64,000 nt of DNA from Paenimyroides baculatum (GCF_008629655.1 NZ_VWSG01000003.1:324933-388932), one strand, 5' to 3'. Shown: positions 9,657-19,704, counted from the stretch's first letter. The notes: generated by a model from the sequence alone, not told the origin. Numbers and translations: made by a program.

Positions 9657-12600
9657 AAAGTAAATCCAACACCAAAACTTACCAAACTATTCTCTTTACT
9701 TGTAAAAATACCGCCGTAAGCCGTAAACGAATCCAGCGCGTTCAACCATAAACCGCCACCGTAACTGTGATACCATTGATTGTTCGGATCCCATTTATTC
9801 CAAACTTTACCAACATCGTATCCGGCATAAAAACCATAACTTAAAGGTAAAACTCCGTTGGTTATGTGTTTCATTTTATAACGGATGTCCTGACTTGTTA
9901 CAAACGATGTATCGCCCATAAAACGCTGCTGACGATAACCTCGCAACCCGTTATTAGATCCTAACGTGGCAGCCTGATAAAAATGATAATCGTCTCCAAA
10001 AATCTTTTCTAACAAATAAGTTGACGACCATGTTAGTTTTTTATCGTTAGAAATCGGCACTACAAAATTCAATTTAGAATTCAAATACTGGTGTGTTTTA
10101 TTAAAATCATCTACAAAAAAACGATTTCCAAACAAAAGCATAAATCCTAAACCAACCGTTGGTTCTTGCGTATTATCGTAATTCTCGAACTGATATTTCA
10201 ATCGGGCACCAACAAAATCGGTCTTATCATAAGAATCATTTAACTGCGTAAACAACTGCTCGTCAATCAATCGGTTATTTGTTTTTTCAATTTTTGTCGA
10301 TTCGTATGTTGCTCCGATCAAAAACGAACCTCCGTTGCGACCTTTCCATTCGTATGTTGGTTTAACTTCCATTTGCGATGTTCTTACTCGGTAATAATTA
10401 TCTCTGAAAGCACTTTTATCGTACGTAGCCAAATTATCAACCCCAAAAAAGTTTCTTGTAAAGTTTGATGAAGTTGCTAGGGCTTCCACGTTCCAATATC
10501 CGGTGTTTGAATAATCTTTGAAACTACCTTTATAGGCTGCAAAAATACCCGAGGTTGCAAAATTGAACTTCATTCGTAACTGATGTTTTTGCGAATACGG
10601 ATTTTGGTTGAACTTCTTCATGGTGTATGTTCCGTTCAAGCCCAACATCACCCCGTTGTCACGATTATAACCTGCATCGGGTAAAATAGCCAGTACATTT
10701 AAAGGCGCTTTGCGATAATCGTACTGGTTTAAATTGTACTGATCGCGCAAAACAACGCTTGCATTTCCTTTTTCTTCGATAGTTACCGGTTTTGAACCAT
10801 AATCGAAAATTTTTGTGCTTGTTTTTGATGCTACATTATAAACATCGTTATTCTTCCCACCGATTAGCTTTAAACGAATTTTTGATTTTTCACCGTTAAC
10901 CTTTATATTATCATCATCATCTAAACCATAAATCCAGATTTCTTTGGTTGTTTTTGGCAGATACTTGTAAGATGCCATTAACGTATCGCCCGAATTTTTA
11001 TTGCGATAATGATTAACAATTACTTCATTTTTTGAAGTATTTACAACAAACGTATCTTTTTTATTGGTTCCTACAACGATTCCGTATTTGAACAATTCTT
11101 TGTAATATTTACTTGTAAAAGCGACTAATTTAGATCGACGTTCTTTTAGAATTTCGATAATATCATCGCTGTATTGGTTACGGATTTCTTTTGGAAGACT
11201 GTTAAAAGCATCTTCAATAACCTGATCGTTTAGACCGTTTACGACATCATCTGCTGCATTTTTCCAATCTTGCAAAGTTGTATTTTGAAGAAAAACTTTA
11301 TCTAATGGAAATGCCGATTTTGTTATCCAACGTGGTTTGCCGTAATTCCCTTTAAAATTCTGCATGTGTCGCAAAGGATTCAGCTTATTTGCAAGCATTA
11401 GTAATTTTCCGTCGATTTTAGCAAACGCCTGATCGCGATCTCTTGGTATCGGCTGATAAATTACTTCCTTGCCTACTTTCTTTTCAACCCAACGCCATTG
11501 ATCGGAATGTCTGTCCCAATCGCCAATTAAAAAATCGAAAATTCGGGCACGCAGATACATTTTCTCATCGACTTTATATTTTTCGTCTTTTTCCAAATTC
11601 ACCAACAAATCTTGTGTGCTGATTATGTCGTCACCTTTTCCTAACGACGAAATATTCGCCTGTGATTTATGCGGACGCTCTTCGATCATATACAATTCGT
11701 TTCCATACGTTGCATTGTATTTGCCCAACGCATTTTGTTTGGGAACGTAAAAAAGTTTCGGGTTGCTATGGTACAGACCAACAGCATCAGACAACTGTCC
11801 CAAAATAAATGCGGTGTATGGATGTGAAGTGGTGTAATAATCATCGATAAACGTCAGCACAAAAGTATCTTCCAACTTATCTTGAATGTAAGTATCTTTA
11901 AAAATTGCCGATTGCAAAAACTGTTTCGAGCTTTTACGCAAGCCTCTCATCACGTATTGCTTTCCATCTTTATCTTCTAACCACAACGATAGCGACTGAT
12001 TGCCACCACCAGAAATAATTGGTTTTAAACCACCATACAAGCTTTCTAAATTTGCTACAGGTGTGTTCACTTTTGTACCATAAATAATGCGGTAATGATT
12101 CCCGAAAAGAAATCTGTAGGTATCTGACTTCTTAGTAACTTCGGGCGGATAAACCGATGCCATGGTAGTTGTTTGCGTAACTTTTGGATAATTTCCACTG
12201 TAATCATCAGGACACATAATCGTTTTCTTGAAAACAATTTCTTCGCCAGAATCGGTCATTTTATGAATAAAAACATCTACATGATTGTCTTCGTAAACCT
12301 TTAAAGTTGCAAATCCCAAGCTGCCAATTGTATAACTTGTTGGTTGAACGCTTCTGGTTTCTTCGGTTTTTGATCCTGCTCCGCTGATTAATTGCTTAAT
12401 TCCATCGTTTTCAATATACTGTAAATTATGTTCGTGACCAGAAACAAAAACGACCTGCTCTTTATCTTTTGTAAGCGTTTTTAATCGATCAACCATCATT
12501 CGATAATAGGTATGCTGCATATCAGCCGGACTTGCACCCGATGTTTTTCGCAAATAATTTGCTACACTTCCTAAAACCGGCAACGGCACTTTTTTATAAG

Positions 12601-13345
12601 GAAAAAGATGATTTCTTGCAGAAAAATATCCACCGTGTGAACCATTTGTAATCATGGGATGATGAATGGCAACAACCGTAACCTTATTTTGATTTTTGTT
12701 GATTAAACTGCGGAATTCTTCAAAAAAATCTTCACGGGTTTTAATTGCACTTTCTTCATTTATATTCGGATATTTATCCCAATTCTGTATAAACCATTCG
12801 CTATCAACCGTTATAATCGACAATTTATCGTTTACCTCAACCACATCAATTGCATCGTGCTTTTTAGGTAGAAACGACTTCTTCCCCAACTTACTTTCAA
12901 CATATTCTTTCTGATCCAACAAACCATCCAAACCATGATACCAATCGTGATTTCCTGCCAAAAAAATGGTTTTTCCGTTTACAGATTTTGCTAAATCTAT
13001 CTGTGCATTCAATTTTGCTTCCGCTAACAATCGATCTTTATCGCCCACTTTCGGCATTCCCAACGGATAAATATTATCGCCGATAAAAAGCAAGGTTTTA
13101 TTGTTATCGTTCTGTTTCAAATACCCTTCAACCGTTTGCAATAATTGTTGCCCTTGCGGTTCGTTGGCATTTCCGGCATCGCCCACAACAACAATTTCAT
13201 GCAATAATTTACCTTTACCTTCGTTAGTAATCATATCGCGAGAAAAATCCTTACCAACTTGTTCATGAAAAGATGCGCAGGCATTTAACAAAGAAATGGC
13301 AAAAGCAAAAACAGAAATCTTTGCAATATGTGAGTTAAATTTCAT
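9653..13345 (-). CDS. Lipoprotein fusing a calcineurin-like phosphoesterase to a BamA/TamA-like outer-membrane barrel
   Basis: The start at 13345 is chosen because it places a lipoprotein signal (ISLLNAC) at the N-terminus; an in-frame start at 13399 would add 18 residues before the signal. N-terminal metallophosphoesterase motifs in order are VVGDAGNANEPQG, IGDNIYP, AGNHDWYHG, VAIHHPM and SGHEHNL, so the binuclear metal site looks complete. A long middle region (about residues 400-850) has no recognised domain. The last 350 or so residues are an outer-membrane barrel with the ending GGGLWLNALDS and SFGVGFTF. At about 1230 residues it is far longer than a usual phosphoesterase. It probably displays the enzyme at the outer membrane; the substrate is unknown. 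Confidence 0.85.
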   Translation of the reverse strand: MKFNSHIAKISVFAFAISLLNACASFHEQVGKDFSRDMITNEGKGKLLHEIVVVGDAGNANEPQGQQLLQTVEGYLKQNDNNKTLLFIGDNIYPLGMPKVGDKDRLLAEAKLNAQIDLAKSVNGKTIFLAGNHDWYHGLDGLLDQKEYVESKLGKKSFLPKKHDAIDVVEVNDKLSIITVDSEWFIQNWDKYPNINEESAIKTREDFFEEFRSLINKNQNKVTVVAIHHPMITNGSHGGYFSARNHLFPYKKVPLPVLGSVANYLRKTSGASPADMQHTYYRMMVDRLKTLTKDKEQVVFVSGHEHNLQYIENDGIKQLISGAGSKTEETRSVQPTSYTIGSLGFATLKVYEDNHVDVFIHKMTDSGEEIVFKKTIMCPDDYSGNYPKVTQTTTMASVYPPEVTKKSDTYRFLFGNHYRIIYGTKVNTPVANLESLYGGLKPIISGGGNQSLSLWLEDKDGKQYVMRGLRKSSKQFLQSAIFKDTYIQDKLEDTFVLTFIDDYYTTSHPYTAFILGQLSDAVGLYHSNPKLFYVPKQNALGKYNATYGNELYMIEERPHKSQANISSLGKGDDIISTQDLLVNLEKDEKYKVDEKMYLRARIFDFLIGDWDRHSDQWRWVEKKVGKEVIYQPIPRDRDQAFAKIDGKLLMLANKLNPLRHMQNFKGNYGKPRWITKSAFPLDKVFLQNTTLQDWKNAADDVVNGLNDQVIEDAFNSLPKEIRNQYSDDIIEILKERRSKLVAFTSKYYKELFKYGIVVGTNKKDTFVVNTSKNEVIVNHYRNKNSGDTLMASYKYLPKTTKEIWIYGLDDDDNIKVNGEKSKIRLKLIGGKNNDVYNVASKTSTKIFDYGSKPVTIEEKGNASVVLRDQYNLNQYDYRKAPLNVLAILPDAGYNRDNGVMLGLNGTYTMKKFNQNPYSQKHQLRMKFNFATSGIFAAYKGSFKDYSNTGYWNVEALATSSNFTRNFFGVDNLATYDKSAFRDNYYRVRTSQMEVKPTYEWKGRNGGSFLIGATYESTKIEKTNNRLIDEQLFTQLNDSYDKTDFVGARLKYQFENYDNTQEPTVGLGFMLLFGNRFFVDDFNKTHQYLNSKLNFVVPISNDKKLTWSSTYLLEKIFGDDYHFYQAATLGSNNGLRGYRQQRFMGDTSFVTSQDIRYKMKHITNGVLPLSYGFYAGYDVGKVWNKWDPNNQWYHSYGGGLWLNALDSFTAYGGIFTSKENSLVSFGVGFTF

Positions 13346-13371
13346 AATTTTAATTTGTAAAAAATTCATCA

Positions 13372-14553
13372 ATGGAACTTTTATTAAAAGCCGAAGCATA
13401 TATTTTCAACCTTTTCAAAGATAAACTATCTTCTGAATATATTTATCATGATTATTTACATACTTTACGGGTGGTAACTGCGATAAATGAACTGATAAAT
13501 GGCGAACATATTTTAGAGCCTGATGCTACGCATTTAAGGGTTGCTGCATGGTTTCACGATGCCGGTTACATAAATGGACCTGAAAATCATGAAGAGAGAA
13601 GTTGCGAAATTTTCAAAGATTTCATTAAAGAAAATTCTTCTGAAAATGTAAATATTGATCAGGTTTGTAGTTTGATTTTAGCAACAAAATGTTCACATTT
13701 CCCGACAAATTTATTGGAGATGTGTATGAAAGATGCCGATTTTTATCATTTTACATTAGATAATTACAACGAGCTTGGCGAATTATTGAAGAATGAAATT
13801 GAAACTACTTGTACAAAACAGCTGACTGATATTGACTGGTGCACAGAAAATTTGACTGTTTTAACTAAAAATCAATATTATTTTACCGATTATGCAAAAA
13901 CATACTGGCAGCCAAAAAAGGAGAAAAATATTTTTAAACTTCGCGAGAATTTAGAGAAATTAAAACTGAACAAAAAAGGAAAAAATAAAGAACTAAAAGA
14001 GAAAAAGCTGGAGAAATTGGATCGACCGGAAAGAGGAATCGATACGCTTTTTCGCACCACTTTAAACAATCATACCCAATTAAGTGCCATTGCAGACAGT
14101 AAAGCAAACATTTTACTATCGGTAAACTCCATTCTTATATCAATTTCGTTAACGGCGATTATCCCTAAATTAGACAGTCCGAGTAATGCGCATTTAATTA
14201 TCCCAACTTTTATATTACTTATTTTCAGCGTTATAACCATTGTTTATACCATTTTGGCTACCAAACCAAAAGTGAGTTCAAACACTGTTACTAAAAAAGA
14301 AATTGAACAACGCAAAGTAAATATTTTGTTTTTCGGAAACTTTCATCAACTCCCTTTAAGTGATTTTAACGATGCCATGAACGATTTAATGAAAGACCGC
14401 GATTATTTGTACGATACCTTGATTAAAGATTTGTACTATTTAGGTTTGGTTTTGAACAAAAAATATAGAATGTTGAGCATTTCGTACACGGTTTTTATGT
14501 ACGGAATAATTATTTCGGTAGCTGCTTTTTGTATCGCTTTTATACGAATTTAG
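13372..14553 (+). CDS. HD-domain phosphohydrolase fused to a Pycsar-type (PycTM, DUF5706) membrane effector domain
   Basis: Residues about 1-170 are an HD domain with H30, H62-D63 (FHDAGY) and D121 (KDADFYH). A Lys-rich linker (about 180-220) leads to RTTLNNHTQLSAIADSKANILLSV, the signature of the PycTM effector family. Transmembrane segments follow at about 246-264, 275-296 and 370-391. In Pycsar defence the effector domain senses cyclic pyrimidine nucleotides and damages the membrane. Here the HD domain could hydrolyse a nucleotide signal. No nucleotide cyclase lies nearby, and such HD fusions may have a housekeeping role. Divergent from the phosphoesterase gene (26 bases apart); its 3' end overlaps the next convergent gene by 14 bases. 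Confidence 0.8.
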   Translation: MELLLKAEAYIFNLFKDKLSSEYIYHDYLHTLRVVTAINELINGEHILEPDATHLRVAAWFHDAGYINGPENHEERSCEIFKDFIKENSSENVNIDQVCSLILATKCSHFPTNLLEMCMKDADFYHFTLDNYNELGELLKNEIETTCTKQLTDIDWCTENLTVLTKNQYYFTDYAKTYWQPKKEKNIFKLRENLEKLKLNKKGKNKELKEKKLEKLDRPERGIDTLFRTTLNNHTQLSAIADSKANILLSVNSILISISLTAIIPKLDSPSNAHLIIPTFILLIFSVITIVYTILATKPKVSSNTVTKKEIEQRKVNILFFGNFHQLPLSDFNDAMNDLMKDRDYLYDTLIKDLYYLGLVLNKKYRMLSISYTVFMYGIIISVAAFCIAFIRI

Positions 14554-16930
14554 TCAGATAATTGATAAAATCAGTGTAAGAGAATATTTTAAAATTATCG
14601 ATATTAAAATCGGTATTAATTGTTACGCGCAAAGCTTTTAGATCAGTAATATCCTGCAGATCTTCAACCGTTAAGTATTCTATTTCGTCTGTAAAATAAT
14701 TTTGATCCTTTAAAAAATCGATATAATTCAAATAATCATTTTTATCGGTTTCATTTAAATAAACAATGGTCACTTTATTGGCTTGTACCAAACGTTCGCT
14801 GGTATTTTTAACCATTGCTTTCGCCAAACGTTTTTTCATTAATTCAAAGCGGATATCATCGTTACTTTCAACATCAAAACGCTTTTCATCCATTCTAAAT
14901 TTAATCGAAATAGATTCGTTATAAACTAAAATCAAGCTGGTTAAATCCATATCAAAACTTAACTTCTCCTTTAAATTTTGATGCATTACCACCACTTTAC
15001 ACATAACCTGAAGTTGCCATAAACGTAAATTATACAGATACATAGAATCGTAAATTTGAGTCGGAGTTATGCTGTTGCCAATGAACAAATTGTGTTCTAC
15101 GCCATCGCTTCTAAATCGTTCAAAATAATGTGGATAAACGGTTTGCACTGCAATTTGCTCGGTATCTAAAACATCGGTCAACTGCTTGTTAACGGTTTGT
15201 ATGGCTAGATCGTATTTTTTGCGCTGATGCCAGAAACGCTGGTGTTTTTCATCTAACTGCTCATTATACTTTTTAATAATTGTTTGATATTCTTCTTTTT
15301 CGCTTAACTGTTTAAACAACGGATGAATCGTGTCAATTATATATCGATGAATCTGCGCTTCGGCTACAAACTGATGAGTTTTTAACTGATTTTGAAAGAA
15401 AATAATTTCATTTATGCGCTGTTGAAACAACAATGTTTCTTCTTTCGGTTTGATAAATTCCAACACATTCAGAATTTCTTTTAACTGTCTGCGCAAATCA
15501 GTCAGCATGGCATTGTTCCTGAATTTTGTTGAAGACTGAATATCGGTTTCGCCATAAAGCGGATAAATATTTTCGAATTCAATTTCCTTTAAAACCGTTT
15601 CGGTATTATGTGTTTTGGCAAAATAATAGTTTTTTGCCTGTTCTTCGAATTTCCAGTTTACGCTTGGGTGGAATGTTGTATATTCTCGCTGAATAATTGC
15701 ATCCAGTTCATTTTTTACATCGATCTGATATTTTATAAACGTATCGTTAATTAGCGGCATTACATCGTTCAACTTGTTTGCGTTAACAGTGTGCAAAGCA
15801 AAAGGAATGCTGCTTGTAATTTCGATATATGCCTGAAAAGCATCGGTTTTTTTAATAGGAGCCAGAATAAAACTGCGAATATTTTTAGTTTGCAGATAAT
15901 CTAAATATGGAATCCAATCTTTATGGTTGTACAATTCTAAAATATCGGTTACACAGAAATAATCAACCGAATTATTAAACTGTTTAAAAAACTTTTTTGC
16001 TGCATTTAAAAGTTCTTTTGAAGCATTTGCAGGAATTTTAAAATCGCTTTTAAAATCGACAACCAAAGGCAATTCTATAAAATCATACGAAAGATCGTTC
16101 ACAAAGAAAATACCGTAATCTATATTCTTCTCTTTAAATATTGACCTAAAAACCTCTTTCCCTTCTGTAATACTGATACCTTCCTGCCCAGGTTTTAACA
16201 AATTTGTTTTTATACTTGATATAGTATTTTCAATGGTAACATCGGTCAAAGTAATAATTCCAAAACCTTTAAGAATCCAACTGTGAATCGGGAATTTTTC
16301 TTTCCAAACAGTAATATCGTTATAACTACGCTTCAGCATTTTAATATCGTCTTGCGTAATTTTCAATGCATTTTCGGTAGGAATCAGTTCCGTAAAATCG
16401 CCATTAAATGTAATGCGGTAATGTTTCATCACACCATTTTTATCTGGAATATCGTAAAACATTGGTCGCGATAAATCAAAGTTTTCGCCATACCAACTGT
16501 TTAAAATCAAGCAACAACTGAAAATGTAATACTGATCGTTATTAAAATCACGAAAATTAATTTCGAATTCCTCACCTGCTTCACTAATTATCTTTTGAAA
16601 ACGCTGTGTAAAATTAAAGTTGAAATTTTGAAAAGGTAAACTCACCGCTTTTATTTCATTTGCTGTTAACGCAGTAGGAAATAAATCGGCAAGTAAATTA
16701 TGAATCAACGGCAAATTGTCGTAAATAAGTTTTTTAGAGGTGATTCCTTCATACAATTCGGGTACTTTGGCAACTTCGTCTAACAACGATTGTGCATAAA
16801 TGGCACGATAAGGCGTTTCGGTTTCCTTGGCGATTTCCTTCAACGCATTAATAACTTTATGGAAAGAAATTACAGAATAAAACGGACTTTGACTAAAATA
16901 ATCGATACCTAAATTCAACTCGTCATTCAT
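14540..16930 (-). CDS. Large cytosolic protein of unknown function
   Basis: 796 residues with no signal peptide or obvious membrane segment. The sequence is a mixed alpha/beta protein rich in Phe, Tyr, Asn and Ile, with a central region (about 240-430) that could be a degenerate GAF-like sensory fold, and a helical region around 470-600. I do not recognise catalytic motifs. Single-copy proteins of this size, sometimes labelled GAF-domain, are known in Flavobacteriia, so this may be a conserved family member. It is monocistronic and convergent with the HD/PycTM gene. Confidence 0.65.
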   Translation of the reverse strand: MNDELNLGIDYFSQSPFYSVISFHKVINALKEIAKETETPYRAIYAQSLLDEVAKVPELYEGITSKKLIYDNLPLIHNLLADLFPTALTANEIKAVSLPFQNFNFNFTQRFQKIISEAGEEFEINFRDFNNDQYYIFSCCLILNSWYGENFDLSRPMFYDIPDKNGVMKHYRITFNGDFTELIPTENALKITQDDIKMLKRSYNDITVWKEKFPIHSWILKGFGIITLTDVTIENTISSIKTNLLKPGQEGISITEGKEVFRSIFKEKNIDYGIFFVNDLSYDFIELPLVVDFKSDFKIPANASKELLNAAKKFFKQFNNSVDYFCVTDILELYNHKDWIPYLDYLQTKNIRSFILAPIKKTDAFQAYIEITSSIPFALHTVNANKLNDVMPLINDTFIKYQIDVKNELDAIIQREYTTFHPSVNWKFEEQAKNYYFAKTHNTETVLKEIEFENIYPLYGETDIQSSTKFRNNAMLTDLRRQLKEILNVLEFIKPKEETLLFQQRINEIIFFQNQLKTHQFVAEAQIHRYIIDTIHPLFKQLSEKEEYQTIIKKYNEQLDEKHQRFWHQRKKYDLAIQTVNKQLTDVLDTEQIAVQTVYPHYFERFRSDGVEHNLFIGNSITPTQIYDSMYLYNLRLWQLQVMCKVVVMHQNLKEKLSFDMDLTSLILVYNESISIKFRMDEKRFDVESNDDIRFELMKKRLAKAMVKNTSERLVQANKVTIVYLNETDKNDYLNYIDFLKDQNYFTDEIEYLTVEDLQDITDLKALRVTINTDFNIDNFKIFSYTDFINYLTKFV

Positions 16931-16993
16931 AAATAAACAGCTTTTTACAAATGTACAATTTTGAGTGATTTGTTTTTATTTTGATTATCTAAT

Positions 16994-17028
16994 AAAAAAA
17001 CGAACACTAATTCAAAGTGCTCGTTTTG
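16994..17028 (-). terminator. Terminator downstream of the DUF1573 gene
   Basis: On the minus strand an aaaacgagcac / gtgttcgtttt stem with one G.U pair is followed by a T run. It ends the DUF1573 gene at 17057. Confidence 0.75.
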
Positions 17029-17056
17029 AGTAAAGTTAAATTGATCAAGTAATTAA

Positions 17057-17467
17057 TTATTTTGCAACAACCGTTCCTTTGAAAGTCAATTGTTTAGCAG
17101 AATCACTGTCGCTTGTCGTTACAGTTACACTTTTTGTAAAGGAGCCCGCACTCGCAGCATTATAAATTGCATTTACATATCCTGTTTTTCCCGGAGCGAT
17201 TGATTCTTTACTGTAATCTGTTGCAGTACAACCACAAGCAGCTTTAACATTCGTGATCAAAACCGTTTTTGAAGTAGCATTTGTAAATTCAAATTTAATG
17301 TTTTTTGGTGTTCCCTGTGGAATTTCACCAACATCAATTGTTTCAGATTTCCATGAAATAACTGCATCCGCAACATTTTCAATGATGTTGTTTACATTTA
17401 AAACTGAAGCTGAGGCAGGAATTACCATCAATGAAAGTGCAATTAAAGACGTTTTTAAAATTTTCAT
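17057..17467 (-). CDS. DUF1573 family secreted protein
   Basis: A signal peptide (ends VIPASA) precedes an Ig-like ASPM/SPD-2/Hydin-type fold of about 100 residues with the DUF1573 landmark NVKAACGCTATDYSKESIAPGKTG. The Cys-Gly-Cys motif is conserved in the family, whose function is not established. A paralogue lies at 27312 in this window. A TACTTTTG -7 box upstream (17511-17518, minus strand) fits a Bacteroidota promoter. Confidence 0.88.
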   Translation of the reverse strand: MKILKTSLIALSLMVIPASASVLNVNNIIENVADAVISWKSETIDVGEIPQGTPKNIKFEFTNATSKTVLITNVKAACGCTATDYSKESIAPGKTGYVNAIYNAASAGSFTKSVTVTTSDSDSAKQLTFKGTVVAK

Positions 17468-17510
17468 AATAAATAATTTAAGATTAAACTAATTTTGATT
17501 TGTTATGAAA

Positions 17511-17518
17511 CAAAAGTA
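17511..17518 (-). promoter_or_regulatory. Putative -7 promoter box (TACTTTTG) of the DUF1573 gene
   Basis: Matches the flavobacterial consensus TAnnTTTG 44 bases upstream of the start codon. I see no TTG at the expected -33 position. Confidence 0.4.
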
Positions 17519-17646
17519 TAATCTCTATGGTTTTACTGTTGTTAACCGTTTTCAATCTTTTGTTAATGAGTTGTTAATCGTAAATAAACTCGACTCTTTT
17601 TAATTAATATTGTCTCAAGAAATCATTATTCATAGCGGAAATTCAC

Positions 17647-18903
17647 TTGAAAATCAAAAAACTAAATATCATCATTGCTCTTGGTTTGGTTGCGACCATC
17701 GGGATTCTGATTGCGCAGTTGATCTGGACTTACAAAGCATTTACTTTAGAAGAGAAGAAATTTTCACAGAAAATACACATCGCTTTATTGGAAGTAGCTC
17801 GTCAGTTATATGAAAGTAACGGACACGAATTCTCTAGTAAAGACCTTATTCAGAGAGTTTCAAATGATTATTACGTTGTAAATGTAAATGATAACATTGA
17901 ACCAAAAGTTTTGGAACATTACCTAAAAACGGAATTTTCAAAATTTAATATCGTAACTGATTATGAGTATGCTATTTACAATTGTGAAAGCGATGATATG
18001 ATGTATGGGAAATACATTTCGATTGATGATGATTTGATTCATAAAAAAACAATTGAATTTCCAAAATCAAATAATCTAGTATATTATTTTGCAATTCGAT
18101 TTCCACAAGAAACCTCGTATTTGATTAGTTCGTTGCAATTTTGGTTTGTGCTTTCTTTTGCATTGATTGTGATACTTTTGGTTTATGTTTATTCGATTTA
18201 TACCATTATTCAACATAAAAAATATTCGGAATTGCAGCGGGATTTCATCAACAACATGACGCACGAATTCAAAACGCCTCTCTCGTCTATCCTACTCGCT
18301 TCTAACTATTTAAGTAATCAGGATTTAGTTAAAAACGATTCAAAACTTGAAACCTATACTTCCATCATCACAACGCAAGGAAAAAAACTGAACAATCATA
18401 TTGAAAAAATCCTAAATATTGCCAGAAATGATGAATCAGCATTAGCAATTAATCCTATAAAAATTCAATTATTACCTTTTTTGAATGAAATTATAGAACC
18501 TTTAAAATTGAAACATGAAAATTTAAAAATTGAAATTTATGTAATTCCTGCTGAAACAATTTTTGCCGATGAATTTCACTTTACCAATATAGTGCATAAT
18601 TTAATAGATAATTCCATTAAATACAGTGAAGAAAATCCTGAAATTAAAATTAAATCAACAAGGGATAATAAAGAACTAAAGCTAGATTTTTCAGATAATG
18701 GAATCGGAATTCCAACCAAAAATATTTCTTTTATATTTGATAAGTTCTATCGAGTTTCAAACAAAAAAAGCAATGAAGTAAACGGTTTTGGATTGGGCTT
18801 ATTTTATGTAAAAAAAATAGTTCAGCAGCATCATTGGAAAATTTCTGCTCGAAATAATTCCGAAAAAGGTTTAACGATTTCAATCACTTTCCCTAATTCT
18901 TAA
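17647..18903 (+). CDS. Sensor histidine kinase (HisKA/HATPase_c), TTG start
   Basis: A membrane-bound two-component kinase. TM1 is at about residues 7-27, a periplasmic sensor at about 28-155, and TM2 at about 157-185. The H box HEFKTPLSSIL, N box DNSIKYSEE, G1 box DNGIGIP and G2 box GFGLGLFYVKKIV are all present. The only start that includes the first membrane segment is TTG at 17647. The regulator gene follows 3 bases downstream. The stimulus is unknown. Confidence 0.93.
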   Translation: MKIKKLNIIIALGLVATIGILIAQLIWTYKAFTLEEKKFSQKIHIALLEVARQLYESNGHEFSSKDLIQRVSNDYYVVNVNDNIEPKVLEHYLKTEFSKFNIVTDYEYAIYNCESDDMMYGKYISIDDDLIHKKTIEFPKSNNLVYYFAIRFPQETSYLISSLQFWFVLSFALIVILLVYVYSIYTIIQHKKYSELQRDFINNMTHEFKTPLSSILLASNYLSNQDLVKNDSKLETYTSIITTQGKKLNNHIEKILNIARNDESALAINPIKIQLLPFLNEIIEPLKLKHENLKIEIYVIPAETIFADEFHFTNIVHNLIDNSIKYSEENPEIKIKSTRDNKELKLDFSDNGIGIPTKNISFIFDKFYRVSNKKSNEVNGFGLGLFYVKKIVQQHHWKISARNNSEKGLTISITFPNS

Positions 18904-18906
18904 AAG

Positions 18907-19584
18907 ATGAAATACAGAATTTTATACGCCGAAGATGACGAAACAATTGCTTTTCTTACGCAGGATAGTTTACAACCTAATTATGAAGTTGTGCATTGCG
19001 CAGACGGAAAATCGGCTTTGGAAATGTTCAAATCAGATTCATTTGACATTTGTTTGTTTGATATTATGATGCCAAAATTGGACGGATTTGAATTGGCACA
19101 AGAAATTCGTGCTTTAAATTCTGAAATTCCTATCATTTTTATTTCTGCCAAAACCTTGAAAGAAGATAGAATTAAAGGTCTGAAAATCGGTGCCGATGAT
19201 TATCTGGTAAAGCCTTTCAGTATCGAAGAATTAATTCTAAAAATTGAAATTTTCTTAAAACGAACGCAGAAAAATAATTCTGAAAGTTATTTACCTAAAG
19301 TAGGAAAATATGTTTTCGATTCCAAAAACTATAAACTTTCCAACTTATCTGAAACTATCATGTTAACGCAGCGCGAATCGGAATTGCTCAAATATTTTAT
19401 TGATCATAAAAATACGGTAGTAAAGCGAGAAGAAATTCTAAAAGCACTTTGGGGAGATGATGATTATTTCATGGGGCGAAGTTTGGATGTGTTTATTTCA
19501 AGGCTTCGTAAAATCTTTTCAGACGACGATTCTGTTTCCATTGAAAATCTACATGGAATTGGGTTTAGATTTTATGGAACCTAA
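18907..19584 (+). CDS. OmpR/PhoB-family response regulator
   Basis: Receiver domain at about residues 1-120 with acidic pocket EDD, phosphoacceptor in DICLFDIMMPKLDG and the KPFSIEEL lysine. A winged-helix DNA-binding domain follows (about 130-225), with TQRESELLKYF and RSLDVFISRLRKIF. It lies 3 bases after its cognate kinase. No obvious terminator follows; the next gene starts 120 bases on with its own possible promoter. Confidence 0.94.
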   Translation: MKYRILYAEDDETIAFLTQDSLQPNYEVVHCADGKSALEMFKSDSFDICLFDIMMPKLDGFELAQEIRALNSEIPIIFISAKTLKEDRIKGLKIGADDYLVKPFSIEELILKIEIFLKRTQKNNSESYLPKVGKYVFDSKNYKLSNLSETIMLTQRESELLKYFIDHKNTVVKREEILKALWGDDDYFMGRSLDVFISRLRKIFSDDDSVSIENLHGIGFRFYGT

Positions 19585-19679
19585 TATCATATCATTCATT
19601 GGAAGTGTGTTTTGTTAATCTAAAGTAAAAAATAACATCTTTATTTATTTAAGTTATTCAAACATGTTAATTTTTATTA

Positions 19680-19687
19680 TATTTTTG
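19680..19687 (+). promoter_or_regulatory. Putative -7 promoter box (TATTTTTG) of the M43 protease gene
   Basis: Fits TAnnTTTG 17 bases upstream of the ATG. No TTG is seen at -33. Confidence 0.35.
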
Positions 19688-19704
19688 AAAAAATATAACA
19701 ATGT

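Noticed and set aside
13372..16930. Complete Pycsar operon
   Set aside because: The neighbouring large protein shows no nucleotidyl or adenylate/guanylate cyclase motifs, so only the effector-like domain is supported.
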